Below are positions 4,231-13,768 of a DNA stretch of 37,922 nucleotides, piece by piece; the stretch's first letter is position 1; each line of letters opens with the position of its first letter. The stretch comes from a virus: positions 1 to 37,922 of IMG/VR virus record IMGVR_UViG_3300034109_000088; one strand, 5' to 3'. The notes under the pieces were generated by a model, which was given only the letters and a program-made list of their open reading frames with translations, was not told the DNA's origin and ran no database searches. Both the position numbers and the translations under genes were made by a program.

Positions 4231-4725
4231 ATGTCAGAAATTAAAATTACTTCTCCTAATGAGGATTGTTCGCTACCTTCATCAGTCAGCCAGGATGTCT
4301 TGGCAGTCAATGAAGAGAAGAAAGTGCCTGCGAAAAAGAAGAGATCTAGAGGTCGTCCTAAGCAGGAAGAAGTACAAAAGTATATAAAAAGAGAGAAAAG
4401 AGGAAGACCACCAGGAGAAGCAGCAAGGATTAAAGAGTTCACTGCTTCGTTGTTGCTGACACACTCTAATGCGATTATCAGAAAGATAGTACATAAAGCA
4501 TTAGATGATAATGATAAGGATCAGATTGCAGCCCTAAAGATGTGTATGGATAGAATGCTTCCAGTATCTTATTTTGAGGATAAAGGACAAGCATCAGGGG
4601 CTAAAGCAATCACTATTAATATTACTGGAGTACAAGAGTCTCCAGTAGAAATGATTCAGCATGAACCAGTTGACGTAGAGACTACGTTAATTGATTACAA
4701 GGAAGAAGATGGATCTACAAGTTAA
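4231..4725 (+). CDS. Putative terminase small subunit (164 aa)
   Basis: It lies directly before the large terminase, the usual place of the DNA-recognition subunit. The N-terminal third is basic with two AT-hook-like cores (RGRPK near 40 and RGRPP near 57), suited to minor-groove binding. The middle (KALDDNDKDQIAALKMCMDRMLPVSYFEDKG) is a pattern seen in phage genes next to terminases. The C-terminus is acidic. GAGGG precedes the ATG. Its end overlaps the large subunit gene by 17 bases. The role is inferred from position and DNA-binding features; sequence similarity to studied small terminases is not evident to me. Confidence 0.65.
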   Translation: MSEIKITSPNEDCSLPSSVSQDVLAVNEEKKVPAKKKRSRGRPKQEEVQKYIKREKRGRPPGEAARIKEFTASLLLTHSNAIIRKIVHKALDDNDKDQIAALKMCMDRMLPVSYFEDKGQASGAKAITINITGVQESPVEMIQHEPVDVETTLIDYKEEDGSTS

Positions 4726-5962
4726 GCTTCTTCCATGGCAGCAAGAGGTGTTTAAAGACCCTGCAAGGTTTAAGATCATTGCTGCTGGTAGACGTACAGG
4801 TAAATCTAGGTTAGCTGCGTGGACGTTGATTATAGAGGCACTACAGACTGAGAAGGGTCATGTCTGGTATGTAGCTCCTACGCAGGGACAAGCTAGAGAT
4901 ATTATGTGGACTACGCTACTGGAGCTAGGACATTCAGTCATTAAAGGTAGTCATGTAAATAATATGCAGATTACCTTAGTCAATGGTGCGATGATATCGC
5001 TAAAGGGTGCTGATAGACCAGAGACTATGCGTGGTGTTAGTTTGAAGTACTTAGTGATGGATGAGTACGCAGACATGAAACCACAGGTGTTCGAACAAAT
5101 CCTTAGACCTGCTTTAGCTGATCAAAAGGGTAGATCAATGTTCATTGGGACACCAATGGGTAGAAACCACTTCTATGAACTGTATAGGTTAGGTGATAGT
5201 GGTAGAGATAAAGATTACAAAGCATGGCACTTTACTAGCTTTGATAATCCTTTGCTAGATCCAGTAGAGATTGAAGCTGCTAGAGGTTCAATGTCTAGCT
5301 TTGCTTTTAGACAGGAGTTCATGGCTTCGTTTGAAGCTGCACAGTCCGAGATATTTAAGGAAGAATGGATTAAAGTCAACGAGGAGGAACCAGATGAAGG
5401 TAACTACTTTATGGCGGTGGACTTGTGTGGTTTTAGCGATTCTTCGCAGACGAATAAGACGAAGAATTCAAAGCTGGATGAAACAGCGATAGCTATTGTT
5501 AAGGTTAATACAAAAGGGTGGTGGGTTGCTGACATTCTACACGGTAGGTGGGATGTCCGAGAAACAGCAGTAAGGATTCTCAAAGCAGCTAAAGATTACC
5601 ACGTATCTTGTGTCGGTATAGAGAAAGGTGCGCTGAAGAATGCAGTGATGCCTTATATGCACGATCTAATGCGTAGGAATGGTTTTTATCCCCGTATTGA
5701 AGAACTAACACACGGTAATAAGAAGAAAGCTGATAGGATTGTTTGGTCACTACAGGGTCGCTTTGAACACGGCAGGATTGTTTTAAACGAAGGGGATTGG
5801 AATAATAAGTTCATTGATCAACTTATGCAGTTCCCTGACAGTAAAACTCATGATGATTTGATTGATGCGCTAAGCTATATTGATCAGATACAAACTGCAA
5901 ACTGGAATCAAAACCTAGACGAAGACGAGTTTGAAGTTTTAGACCACGTAGCAGGCTATTAG
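4709..5962 (+). CDS. Terminase large subunit (417 aa)
   Basis: This is the packaging motor that cuts concatemers and pumps DNA into the prohead through the portal. From the chosen start (ATG 4709, GGAAG just upstream; the frame is open from 4691), the ATPase has a Walker A AGRRTGKS at 26-33, Walker B LVMDEY with Asp118-Glu119, and the coupling motif IGTPMGR near 147-152. The nuclease domain has the first acidic residue in FMAVDLCG (Asp238) and a final HDDLIDALSYI. The length is normal for compact terminases. It is followed 11 bases later by the portal gene. Confidence 0.95.
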   Translation: MDLQVKLLPWQQEVFKDPARFKIIAAGRRTGKSRLAAWTLIIEALQTEKGHVWYVAPTQGQARDIMWTTLLELGHSVIKGSHVNNMQITLVNGAMISLKGADRPETMRGVSLKYLVMDEYADMKPQVFEQILRPALADQKGRSMFIGTPMGRNHFYELYRLGDSGRDKDYKAWHFTSFDNPLLDPVEIEAARGSMSSFAFRQEFMASFEAAQSEIFKEEWIKVNEEEPDEGNYFMAVDLCGFSDSSQTNKTKNSKLDETAIAIVKVNTKGWWVADILHGRWDVRETAVRILKAAKDYHVSCVGIEKGALKNAVMPYMHDLMRRNGFYPRIEELTHGNKKKADRIVWSLQGRFEHGRIVLNEGDWNNKFIDQLMQFPDSKTHDDLIDALSYIDQIQTANWNQNLDEDEFEVLDHVAGY

Positions 5963-5973
5963 GATACACAAAT

Positions 5974-7974
5974 ATGAAATTTGAATCCGAGATCACCCCT
6001 CAGAATGCTCTTGTAGCATTTGTGATGGATCGGTGTAATAACTGGAGAAACTATAGGGATGAGAATTTCCTTCCTCGTTGGGAAGAGTATGAGCGTTTAT
6101 GGCGTGGAATCTGGGCTGATGAAGATAAAACCAGACAGTCAGAGCGTTCAAAGATTATTTCACCAGCACTCCAGCAAGCTGTAGATAACAAACAAGCTGA
6201 CCTTGAAGAAGCAGTGTTCGCTAAAGGACAGTTCTTTGACATCAGTGATGATACTGAAGATCAAAACAAACAAGACATTGAACTTCTTCGAGTACGTTTA
6301 ACTGAAGATTTTAAGAAAGACAAGGTTAGAAAAGCCATTGGTAACACGATGACTTTGGCTGAAATATACGGCACAGGTATCGGTGAGCTGATTGTTAAGC
6401 AAAAGAAAGAATTAGCACCAGCAACACAACCTTCTGCTAATCCTGGACTGTCTATGATTGGTGTACAGGCTAATAATCGTATATCTGTTCAGTTAAAACC
6501 AATCAATCCTAAGAATTTTCTTATTGATCCTAATGCAACAAGTATTGATGATGCAATGGGATGTGCTATTGAAGAGTATGTTGGTCGTCATATCGTCATT
6601 AAAGGTATGGAAGATGGTGTTTATAAAGCAGTTTCACTAGGTGATGCTGCTGTAGATACCGACTTAGAGCCTGATCAAGACCTTACATACTATCAAAATG
6701 ATAAGATACTACTTTTAAGGTACTATGGTTTAGTACCACGTAAGCTTTTAGACAATCCTGATGATACTGAGTATGAGAATGATGAACTTTACTCAGATAT
6801 GGTTGAGGCTTTAGTGGTTGTTGCTAACGGAGAAGCTCTTCTAAAGGCTGAAGAGAACCCGTTTATGATGCAAGACCGTCCTGTTGTTGCTTATCAAGCT
6901 GATACTATCCCTGGTAGGTTCTGGGGAAGAGGTACAGCAGAGAAAGCATATAACATGCAAAAGGCTGTAGATGCTCAAATTAGGAGTCATGTGGACTCTT
7001 TAGGGCTTACAACAGCTCCTATGATGGCTGTGGACGCTACAAGGCTTCCTAGAGGTGCTAAATTTGAGATTAGACCAGGGAAAACCATCCTAACAAATGG
7101 TAATCCTAATGAAATCTTAGCTCCTTTTAAGTTTGGTAACACAGATCCTGCAAATCTACAGTCTGCTCAGGTGTTTGAGCGTATGATGTTGCAGGCTACA
7201 GGTACTTTAGACACTGCAAACCTACCTGGACAGGTTTCTGGTGGTGAAGCAGCCACTGCAGGGCTTGCAATGGCAGTATCTGGACTGATTAAGAAGAATA
7301 AGAGATCGTTAGTTAACTTCCAAGAAGATTTCTTGATTCCTTTCGTACAAAAAGCTGCATGGAGGTATATGCAGTTTGCACCGCAGCGTTATCCTGTACA
7401 AGATTTTGAGTTTGTTGCTACAGGTACGATGGGTATGATTGCTAGAGAGTTCGAACAAGCACAGATTCTAGCTCTTTTATCTACACTTGGTCCGAATAGT
7501 CCTATTGTACCGTTACTGCTTCAGGGTGTTATTGAGACATCATCGTTACCAAACAAAGAAACATTGCTTGGTCAGTTAGCTCAGATGTCACAACCTGATC
7601 CGCAACAGCAACAACTACAACAGCAAGCTGCTCAGCTTCAATTAGCGGATGCTGAGGCTTCTGTCCGAGAAAAGCAAGCAAAGGCTGCTAAGGACGCTGC
7701 AGAGGCTCAGAAGACCACTATAGAGACACAATTGCTTCCTGAAGAGACTCGTGCTAAAATAATGGCAGCAGTCTCTAAAAACCTACCACAACAAGCTGAT
7801 GCTGCTCAAGTAGAGTTTGATCGTCGTATAAAGATTGCTGAGTTAATGCTCAAAGAAGCTGATCTAGCAAACAATACAAAGATTGTAGAAATGCAGATGA
7901 GTAAAGCAGGAGTACTTCCTGGTGACGAAGACATGCTTAACGAACTACTTGATAAGTTGACCAACAATGGCTAA
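5974..7974 (+). CDS. Portal (head-tail connector) protein (666 aa)
   Basis: Its position after the terminase, its size and an N-terminal WRNYRDENFLPRWEEYERLWRG region fit large short-tailed-phage portals, the dodecameric ring through which DNA enters and leaves. The core has RPVVAYQADTIPGRFWGRGTAEK near 300-325. The end (about 540-620) is a long Gln/Ala-rich coiled coil, probably the barrel that protrudes into the head. AGGA lies six bases before the ATG. Its stop overlaps the start of the tail-fibre gene (ATGGCTAA). Confidence 0.9.
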   Translation: MKFESEITPQNALVAFVMDRCNNWRNYRDENFLPRWEEYERLWRGIWADEDKTRQSERSKIISPALQQAVDNKQADLEEAVFAKGQFFDISDDTEDQNKQDIELLRVRLTEDFKKDKVRKAIGNTMTLAEIYGTGIGELIVKQKKELAPATQPSANPGLSMIGVQANNRISVQLKPINPKNFLIDPNATSIDDAMGCAIEEYVGRHIVIKGMEDGVYKAVSLGDAAVDTDLEPDQDLTYYQNDKILLLRYYGLVPRKLLDNPDDTEYENDELYSDMVEALVVVANGEALLKAEENPFMMQDRPVVAYQADTIPGRFWGRGTAEKAYNMQKAVDAQIRSHVDSLGLTTAPMMAVDATRLPRGAKFEIRPGKTILTNGNPNEILAPFKFGNTDPANLQSAQVFERMMLQATGTLDTANLPGQVSGGEAATAGLAMAVSGLIKKNKRSLVNFQEDFLIPFVQKAAWRYMQFAPQRYPVQDFEFVATGTMGMIAREFEQAQILALLSTLGPNSPIVPLLLQGVIETSSLPNKETLLGQLAQMSQPDPQQQQLQQQAAQLQLADAEASVREKQAKAAKDAAEAQKTTIETQLLPEETRAKIMAAVSKNLPQQADAAQVEFDRRIKIAELMLKEADLANNTKIVEMQMSKAGVLPGDEDMLNELLDKLTNNG

Positions 7975-10483
7975 AGAACTTATTGATGCAGTAATGCAGG
8001 CTTCTTCACGAGATAAGAAACTTTTACTAAAAGAGTTGATTACTGGTCTTCGTGAAGAGAAACAAAAACAAGACTTGGAGGTATCAAAGACTAAATCTGA
8101 CTACATCGTACAGTCCTTTAAACAGATTGAAGAGCGTCTTACACAGAAATACAATGAGATCAAAGATCTTTCTACAAAGAAGGGAGATCCTGGTAAAAAT
8201 GGTAAAGATGGTCTTAACGGTAAAGATGGTAAGGATGGTAGAGACGGTGTAGATGGTCGTCCTGGTGTTGATGGAAGAGATGGCAAAGATGGTGTCGATG
8301 GTTCAGACGGTATCAGTGTAACCAACGTATACATTGACTTTGATGATAAGTTGGTTGTAGAGCTTTCTAACGGACAGCAGATTGATGCTGGTTATGTTAA
8401 TAGAGTTGCTAGTGATGCTGTTATTCAAATGTTCAAACAAGGACAGATGAGCATCACAGAGCTGCTACCAGATCAAACAGGGCATGGTGGTGAAGTTCTT
8501 TCCACAGACGGTGAAGGTAATCTGTCATGGGTTGCTGGTGGCGGTGGAGGAGGTGGTGGTGGTACAACAACTTATGCTGTAACCTTTAACAATAGTGGGA
8601 CAGGTGCTGCATCAGGTACAACCTTTAATGGTTCTGTAGCACGTACAATCAGCTATAACACGCTTGGTGCTCCTAGCATCACAGGTACAAATGCCACAGG
8701 TACTTGGAATATTGATATTCTAGGTAGTGCTGGTACAGTAACTAATGGTGTTTATACAACAGGAAGCTACAGCAATCCTTCATGGATTACAGCACTGGCT
8801 TGGAGTAAGATAACATCAACACCAACCACCATCAGTGGTTATGGCATCACTGATGCAGTTAGCACAGGAGGTAGCTATAGCAATCCTTCATGGATTACAT
8901 CATTAGCTGGTTCTAAGATTACAGGTGACATTAGCGGTAAAGCAGGATCAGCAACAAACATTGCTGGTGGTGATGCTAATAAAGTTCTGTATCAGACTAG
9001 TGCAAACACTACAGGCTTTATTGATGCACCCACTACAGCCAATACGTATTTGAAGTGGTCAGGATCATCATTTGGTTGGGATACTGTTGCTGCAGGCGGT
9101 GGTGGCACAACAACGAATGCTGTTACGTTTAACAATAGCGGCTCTGGAGCTGCTTCAGGAACAGACTTTGATGGTTCAGTAGCACGTACGATCAGTTACA
9201 ATACATTAGGTGCTGCTAATTCAGGTGCTAACACAAACATCACTAGTTTAGACAGTATTACAGGTGGTATTAGTTCTCCTGATTACATTCAGTTTGATAC
9301 AGCAGCAACTGTCACTGGAGCTGTTGGTAGGGTTTGGTATGACAGTGGTGATGGATCTCTGGTTACAAGACTCAAAGGTAACAACCTTGATCTTAATATC
9401 GGACAAGAAAACGTAGTTTTGTCTTATAATGGTTCTGGTGCAACTATTACTAAAGGATCTGTTGTTGCTGTTGCAGGTGCTCAAGGTCAAAGACCTAGTA
9501 TTGTATTAGCTGATGCAGACACTGAAGCATTGTCAGCACCTACACTAGGTATCGCTGCTGAAGACATTACTAACGGTGCAGAAGGCTTTGTAGCAACCTT
9601 TGGTGTTGTTCGTGGTATTGATACTAGTGCATTCACTGCAGGTGATGATGTTTACTTATCTCAAACAGCAGGACAATTTACTGCTACAAGACCATCAGCA
9701 CCAGCACATACGGTGTTTCTTGGTTGGGTTGTCAAAGTCAATGCTAGCAGCGGTGAGTTGTTTGTAAACATTAATAATGGCTGGGAACTTGACGAACTAC
9801 ATAACGTTAAGATTACTTCTGTAGCGAATAACGATATCCTTCAGTACGATTCAACTGGACCTTATTGGAAGAATATTACACCAGCGTCTGTAACAGGTAC
9901 TTGGGGTATCAGTATCACAGGTAATGCAGGCACAGTAACCAACGGTGTCTATACGACAGGATCTTATGCTAATCCGTCATGGATTACTTCGTTAGCTTGG
10001 TCAAAGATCAGCAGCACACCGACAACACTGAGTGGTTATGGTATTACTGACGGTGTAAGTACTGGTGGTAGCTACAGCAATCCAACATGGATCACTTCCA
10101 TTAGTGGTTCTATTGTATCTGGTAACATCACAGGCAATGCAGCTAACGTCACTGGTACAGTAGCAGTTGCTAATGGCGGTACTGGACAAACATCGTACAC
10201 TGATGGTCAACTACTAATTGGCAATACTGCTACAGGTGGTTTGTCTAAAGCTACTCTTACCGCAGGCTCTAACGTAACCATTACAAATGGTAATGGTACG
10301 ATTACAATTGCTGCTACTGGAGGCGGTGGTGGTTCTTCAACGATCCTAGAGAATGATCAAACCATATCATCTAACTATACAGTAACCTCTGCTAAGAATG
10401 GTCTTAGCGTTGGTCCTGTTACAATTAATACCGGAGTCTCTGTTACCGTTGGTACAGGTCAGAGATGGTTGGTTTTAGCTTAA
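7967..10483 (+). CDS. Tail fibre-like protein with collagen-like repeats (838 aa)
   Basis: The N-terminal 70 residues are a charged coiled coil. Residues 73-117 are fifteen uninterrupted Gly-X-Y triplets (GKDG, GRDG), a collagen-like trimeric shaft. A poly-Gly hinge of nine glycines follows near 190. The rest is beta-rich repeats; the blocks VTFNNSG..GSVARTISYNTLG and TTGSYSNPSWIT..GYGITD each occur twice. This fits a trimeric virion fibre that contacts the host. Residue divergence between repeats suggests internal duplication. It overlaps the portal gene by eight bases, so it may be translated with it. Receptor specificity cannot be read from sequence. Confidence 0.8.
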   Translation: MAKELIDAVMQASSRDKKLLLKELITGLREEKQKQDLEVSKTKSDYIVQSFKQIEERLTQKYNEIKDLSTKKGDPGKNGKDGLNGKDGKDGRDGVDGRPGVDGRDGKDGVDGSDGISVTNVYIDFDDKLVVELSNGQQIDAGYVNRVASDAVIQMFKQGQMSITELLPDQTGHGGEVLSTDGEGNLSWVAGGGGGGGGGTTTYAVTFNNSGTGAASGTTFNGSVARTISYNTLGAPSITGTNATGTWNIDILGSAGTVTNGVYTTGSYSNPSWITALAWSKITSTPTTISGYGITDAVSTGGSYSNPSWITSLAGSKITGDISGKAGSATNIAGGDANKVLYQTSANTTGFIDAPTTANTYLKWSGSSFGWDTVAAGGGGTTTNAVTFNNSGSGAASGTDFDGSVARTISYNTLGAANSGANTNITSLDSITGGISSPDYIQFDTAATVTGAVGRVWYDSGDGSLVTRLKGNNLDLNIGQENVVLSYNGSGATITKGSVVAVAGAQGQRPSIVLADADTEALSAPTLGIAAEDITNGAEGFVATFGVVRGIDTSAFTAGDDVYLSQTAGQFTATRPSAPAHTVFLGWVVKVNASSGELFVNINNGWELDELHNVKITSVANNDILQYDSTGPYWKNITPASVTGTWGISITGNAGTVTNGVYTTGSYANPSWITSLAWSKISSTPTTLSGYGITDGVSTGGSYSNPTWITSISGSIVSGNITGNAANVTGTVAVANGGTGQTSYTDGQLLIGNTATGGLSKATLTAGSNVTITNGNGTITIAATGGGGGSSTILENDQTISSNYTVTSAKNGLSVGPVTINTGVSVTVGTGQRWLVLA

Positions 10484-10492
10484 GGAGCTATA

Positions 10493-10939
10493 ATGTCCGC
10501 ATTAAAAGTTCAAGGTCATGCAAGCGGATCAGGTACAACAACACTACAATCTGCCAATAGTAATAGTAATTTTACACAAACATTACCGTCTACAGATAGT
10601 GTTACGTTAGGTTATCTTAATGTACCTATTAATTCTCAATCAGCAGCGTATACGTTAGTTGATACTGATTCAGGTAAAGCTATTTTACATCCATCAACAG
10701 ACGCTAATGCAAGAACTTTTACAATTCCTGCAAATAGTTCTGTTGCATACGATGTAGGAACTGTGTTAACATTCATCAATATGACATCTCAAGTTGTTAC
10801 GATTGCGATTACAACAGATACGATGTATCTTGCTGGTACTGGTACTACAGGTTCTAGATCACTAGCTCAATACGGTATGGCAACAGCAATAAAGTTAACA
10901 TCAACAACTTGGTTGATTTCGGGTACTGGTTTAACTTAA
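10493..10939 (+). CDS. Beta-rich structural protein, adhesin cassette 1 (148 aa)
   Basis: Thr/Ser/Asn-rich and predicted all-beta. The C-terminal 90 residues (SAAYTLVDTDSGKAI, FTIPANSSV, LAQYGMATAIKLTSTTWLISG) share order and motif with the C-terminal half of the 183-residue protein at 16289-16840, so the two are probably paralogous. Each is followed at once by a glycine-rich protein. AGGAG lies before the ATG. Likely a fibre tip or a connector for the glycine-rich adhesin; the exact role is unproven. Confidence 0.7.
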   Translation: MSALKVQGHASGSGTTTLQSANSNSNFTQTLPSTDSVTLGYLNVPINSQSAAYTLVDTDSGKAILHPSTDANARTFTIPANSSVAYDVGTVLTFINMTSQVVTIAITTDTMYLAGTGTTGSRSLAQYGMATAIKLTSTTWLISGTGLT

Positions 10940-10948
10940 GGAATTGTT

Positions 10949-12586
10949 ATGACTGGTATCTTAAATTTATTGCTTGGTGGTGCTGCTGGTAAGTTCACCA
11001 TCATCCAAACCTTCACAGCAACTCAATCGTGGACTCCACCTGCTGGGGTGACTGAGGTTGAGTATTTAGTGGTTGGCGGTGGCGGTGGTGGAGGAAACTT
11101 TGGTGGTGGTGGTGCTGGTGGATACAGAACTGGTACAGGTTTAGCTGTAACCGCTGGCACTAATTACACTATCACGGTAGGGGCTTCTGGTGCTGCTGGC
11201 ACATCTTCGACGGTACGAGGCACAAATGGCGGTGATTCATATATCTCAGGTTCGCCAATTAGTAACAACCCATCATCTGGAAATCCGTATTCAAATGCTT
11301 TTGTAGCTTTTGGTGGAGGAGGTGGAGCTTCTACTGATGCTGCTGCCCCTAACAGAAACGGAAAAGATGGTGGAAGTGGTGGAGGTTCTGCACTTAGTAC
11401 ATCACCCGCAGGTGCTGGAAATACACCATCCACAACACCGTCTCAAGGCAATTCAGGTGGTTTAGGACACACTATTTTGAATGCCGCTGGTGGCGGTGGC
11501 GGTGCTGGTGGCACAGGTGGCGCAGCAAGTAACGCAACTGGCGGAGCAGGTGGCAATGGGATTGTAGGGCCATCGTTTGCCTCAGCATCTGGTGCTGCTG
11601 GCCCCGGTGGATCACCGTCTACCGGCTACTACTCTGGTGGCGGTGGCGGTGGCGGCGAAAACACCCGTGGATTAGCAACTTACGGAGGTGGTGGAAACGG
11701 TGGTTCATCTAGCCCTTCAATTGCTGCAACAGCAGGTGGAACAAACACCGGAGGCGGCGGTGGCGGTGGATATTCATCAACTGGCGGCAACGGCGGCTCC
11801 GGCATTGTCATTCTGAAATATCAAGCACCATCACAGAGTGTTTTCGTATTCAAGGGTTCGGGTAAGTTTACTGTCCCCACGGGCGTGACCAGCATTGATT
11901 ACTTAGTGGTTGCGGGTGGTGGTGCTGGCGGTTATTCGGCTCCGGGCGGCGGAGGAGCAGGAGGTTACCGGCAAGGTGCTGGATTGTCCGTTACCGCTTC
12001 AAATGAATTGACGATTACCGTTGGTAACGGAGGCGCTTCCACCGCACCGACTGCTGGTTCTGGAGGGGATGGCGGTCTTTCCTCTATAGCTGGACCGTCA
12101 CCTTTTTCAACAATAACTGCAAATGGTGGTGGAGGTGGCGGACACCAAACTAACGCCGGAAGAAATGGTGGCTCAGGTGGCGGTGCAGGTGAGACATCTT
12201 CTACAGGCGGAACAGGAAATACTCCTTCTCAACCTTCTGGTGCGCCTAGTCCGTATAACGCTAATCAAGGCTCAAGCGGAGGGATAAGAAACGGTGGCGG
12301 CGGTGGTGCAAATGAAGCAGGAGCTACGGGTTACGGAGCCGGTGGTACGCAAACAGGTAAGGGTGGTGATGGCATACCAAACAGCATTTCAGGGACTACC
12401 GTGACTTATGCTGGTGGTGGTGCTGGATATGCAAGAACAAGCGGTGGTCCTGCTCTAACTGCATCTGGCGGCGCAGGCGGTGGCGGTAATACGACTCAAC
12501 CCGGAACAGCTAACACAGGCGGTGGCGGTGGCGCTGATGGCGGAGCAGGCGGCTCAGGCATTGTCATCATCAAAATAAATCAATAA
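10949..12586 (+). CDS. Glycine-rich tail adhesin, two tandem domains (545 aa)
   Basis: Two similar domains are fused. Residues about 17-290 start FTATQSWTPPAGVTEVEYLVVGGG and end GIVILKY. Residues about 297-545 start VFKGSGKFTVPTGVTSIDYLVVAGGG and end GIVIIKI. Between these beta caps are long runs of glycine triplets and GGxGG, compatible with polyglycine-II helices as in receptor-binding adhesins of T-even-like phages (gp38 type). Likely a receptor-recognition tip. The second domain is visibly richer in G+C and GGC codons than the first, as are the next genes, suggesting recent exchange. Confidence 0.75.
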   Translation: MTGILNLLLGGAAGKFTIIQTFTATQSWTPPAGVTEVEYLVVGGGGGGGNFGGGGAGGYRTGTGLAVTAGTNYTITVGASGAAGTSSTVRGTNGGDSYISGSPISNNPSSGNPYSNAFVAFGGGGGASTDAAAPNRNGKDGGSGGGSALSTSPAGAGNTPSTTPSQGNSGGLGHTILNAAGGGGGAGGTGGAASNATGGAGGNGIVGPSFASASGAAGPGGSPSTGYYSGGGGGGGENTRGLATYGGGGNGGSSSPSIAATAGGTNTGGGGGGGYSSTGGNGGSGIVILKYQAPSQSVFVFKGSGKFTVPTGVTSIDYLVVAGGGAGGYSAPGGGGAGGYRQGAGLSVTASNELTITVGNGGASTAPTAGSGGDGGLSSIAGPSPFSTITANGGGGGGHQTNAGRNGGSGGGAGETSSTGGTGNTPSQPSGAPSPYNANQGSSGGIRNGGGGGANEAGATGYGAGGTQTGKGGDGIPNSISGTTVTYAGGGAGYARTSGGPALTASGGAGGGGNTTQPGTANTGGGGGADGGAGGSGIVIIKINQ

Positions 12587-12594
12587 GAGGTCAC

Positions 12595-12852
12595 ATGGAA
12601 AACACGAAGGTCTACAGGTTCCTCGGCATTGATACGGCGATGCACATGCTTCGCCCCGGTGCTAAGTGGGAAATCACAAACAATCAATTCACACGCTGGG
12701 ATGATCCACGACCCTGTCCGTCAATGGATGAGGTTTACTGGGTGATGGACAAGATCAAAGAGTTTGAAGAGTCAATCCCTACGATGTGGTTGCCAGAGCA
12801 GTTAGAGGAAATGGGCATCAAGATGAAAGAGATTGAAGATGCAATTGCATAA
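12595..12852 (+). CDS. Conserved phage protein near tail-fibre genes (85 aa)
   Basis: MENTKVYRFLGIDTAMHMLRPG is followed by a WEITNNQFTRWDDPRPCPS stretch and an acidic helical end (DKIKEFEESIPTMW). Proteins of this type are often found beside fibre and oxygenase genes in aquatic phages, with unknown function. AGGTC lies before the ATG. It overlaps the oxygenase gene, so both are probably co-translated. Confidence 0.7.
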   Translation: MENTKVYRFLGIDTAMHMLRPGAKWEITNNQFTRWDDPRPCPSMDEVYWVMDKIKEFEESIPTMWLPEQLEEMGIKMKEIEDAIA

Positions 12853-13441
12853 CCTATTCCCCACAGCGGTAGGTTTTGCCGATCTCGGTCGCCCGTTAAG
12901 CGATGAGGAGTTGTTCTTCATCCGTGAGCTTGAGACACGCCCGAATATGGGTAATACGACAAGCACAAACAATTTTGTCCTGCGTGATCCAGCTCTAACG
13001 TCACTCAGATCATTCATTGAAGATTCGGTATCGGAATACTTCAAATCCACTGTCAACCCAAAGCACAACGTGTCCTTGCGCGTTACGCAAAGCTGGTGCA
13101 ACTACTCAGAACAAGGTCAGTACCACCACAAGCATGCACACCCCAATTCGTATATCTCAGGTGTGTTTTATGTGCAGACTAATCCTGATGACCGGATTTA
13201 CTTTTACAAAGACGGCTGGCAACAGATTAAATTTCCTACCGATAACTGGAATGCGTATAACTCGGAGTCTTGGTGGTTTGAGGCTTACGCCGGAAGATTG
13301 ATTCTGTTCCCCTCATCTTTAACACACATGGTTCCTAATGTGCAGGGTGAAACAACCCGTATATCTTTATCGTTTAATACCTTCCCTGTGGGTACTGTTG
13401 GGGAAGAGATGGACTTAACTGGATTGAAACTGGAGGCTTGA
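12839..13441 (+). CDS. 2OG-Fe(II) oxygenase family protein (200 aa)
   Basis: The pattern matches the non-haem iron, 2-oxoglutarate-dependent dioxygenase fold common in cyanophages and other aquatic phages: LFPTAVG at the start, a HKHAHPNSYISGVFYV block with the metal-binding His pair, a second His in LILFPSSLTHMVPN, and an Arg for 2OG binding in TTRISLSFN. A TTG at 12833 could also start the frame; the ATG at 12839 is preferred. Its place inside the fibre cassette suggests hydroxylation of a virion or receptor-binding protein, or of a host surface component, but the substrate is unknown. GC-rich relative to the genome. Confidence 0.8.
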   Translation: MQLHNLFPTAVGFADLGRPLSDEELFFIRELETRPNMGNTTSTNNFVLRDPALTSLRSFIEDSVSEYFKSTVNPKHNVSLRVTQSWCNYSEQGQYHHKHAHPNSYISGVFYVQTNPDDRIYFYKDGWQQIKFPTDNWNAYNSESWWFEAYAGRLILFPSSLTHMVPNVQGETTRISLSFNTFPVGTVGEEMDLTGLKLEA

Positions 13442-13768
13442 ATGGCTCACTACGCCCGCATTGACGAAAACAACATCGTTCAACAAGTGATCGTTGTAGA
13501 CAACAAAGACACGGCTGATGCTTTCGGCGTGGAGAAGGAATACATCGGCGCAGCCTTCTGTGAGCGTTTGCTCGGTGGAACGTGGAAGCAGACTAGTTAC
13601 AACGCTAATTTCAGAAAGAACTATGCTGGGATTGGCTATACGTTTGATGCAGCGCGGGATGCGTTCATTCCACCAAAACCTAGTGATGATGCAACGCTTG
13701 ATGAAGCGACATGCCAGTGGATTGTTACTGTTATTGACCTTGGTTTAGGGGCAGATTCAACTAATTAA
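13442..13768 (+). CDS. Conserved phage structural-type protein (108 aa)
   Basis: MAHYARIDENNIVQQVIVVDN, a central WKQTSYNANFRKNYAGIGYTFD and a terminal LDEATCQW are the hallmarks of a small family frequent in marine and freshwater phages, often called a virion structural protein. The ATG follows the oxygenase stop directly (TGA ATG). It shares the higher G+C of the cassette. The biochemical role is not known. Confidence 0.75.
   Translation: MAHYARIDENNIVQQVIVVDNKDTADAFGVEKEYIGAAFCERLLGGTWKQTSYNANFRKNYAGIGYTFDAARDAFIPPKPSDDATLDEATCQWIVTVIDLGLGADSTN

Noticed and set aside
8101-8334. Proline/serine-rich minus-strand frame
   Set aside because: It is the mirror of the Gly-X-Y collagen-like codons on the plus strand, with no ribosome binding site.
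11164-11433. Proline-rich minus-strand frame of 89 residues
   Set aside because: It is the reverse complement of glycine codons in the glycine-rich adhesin and has no independent support.
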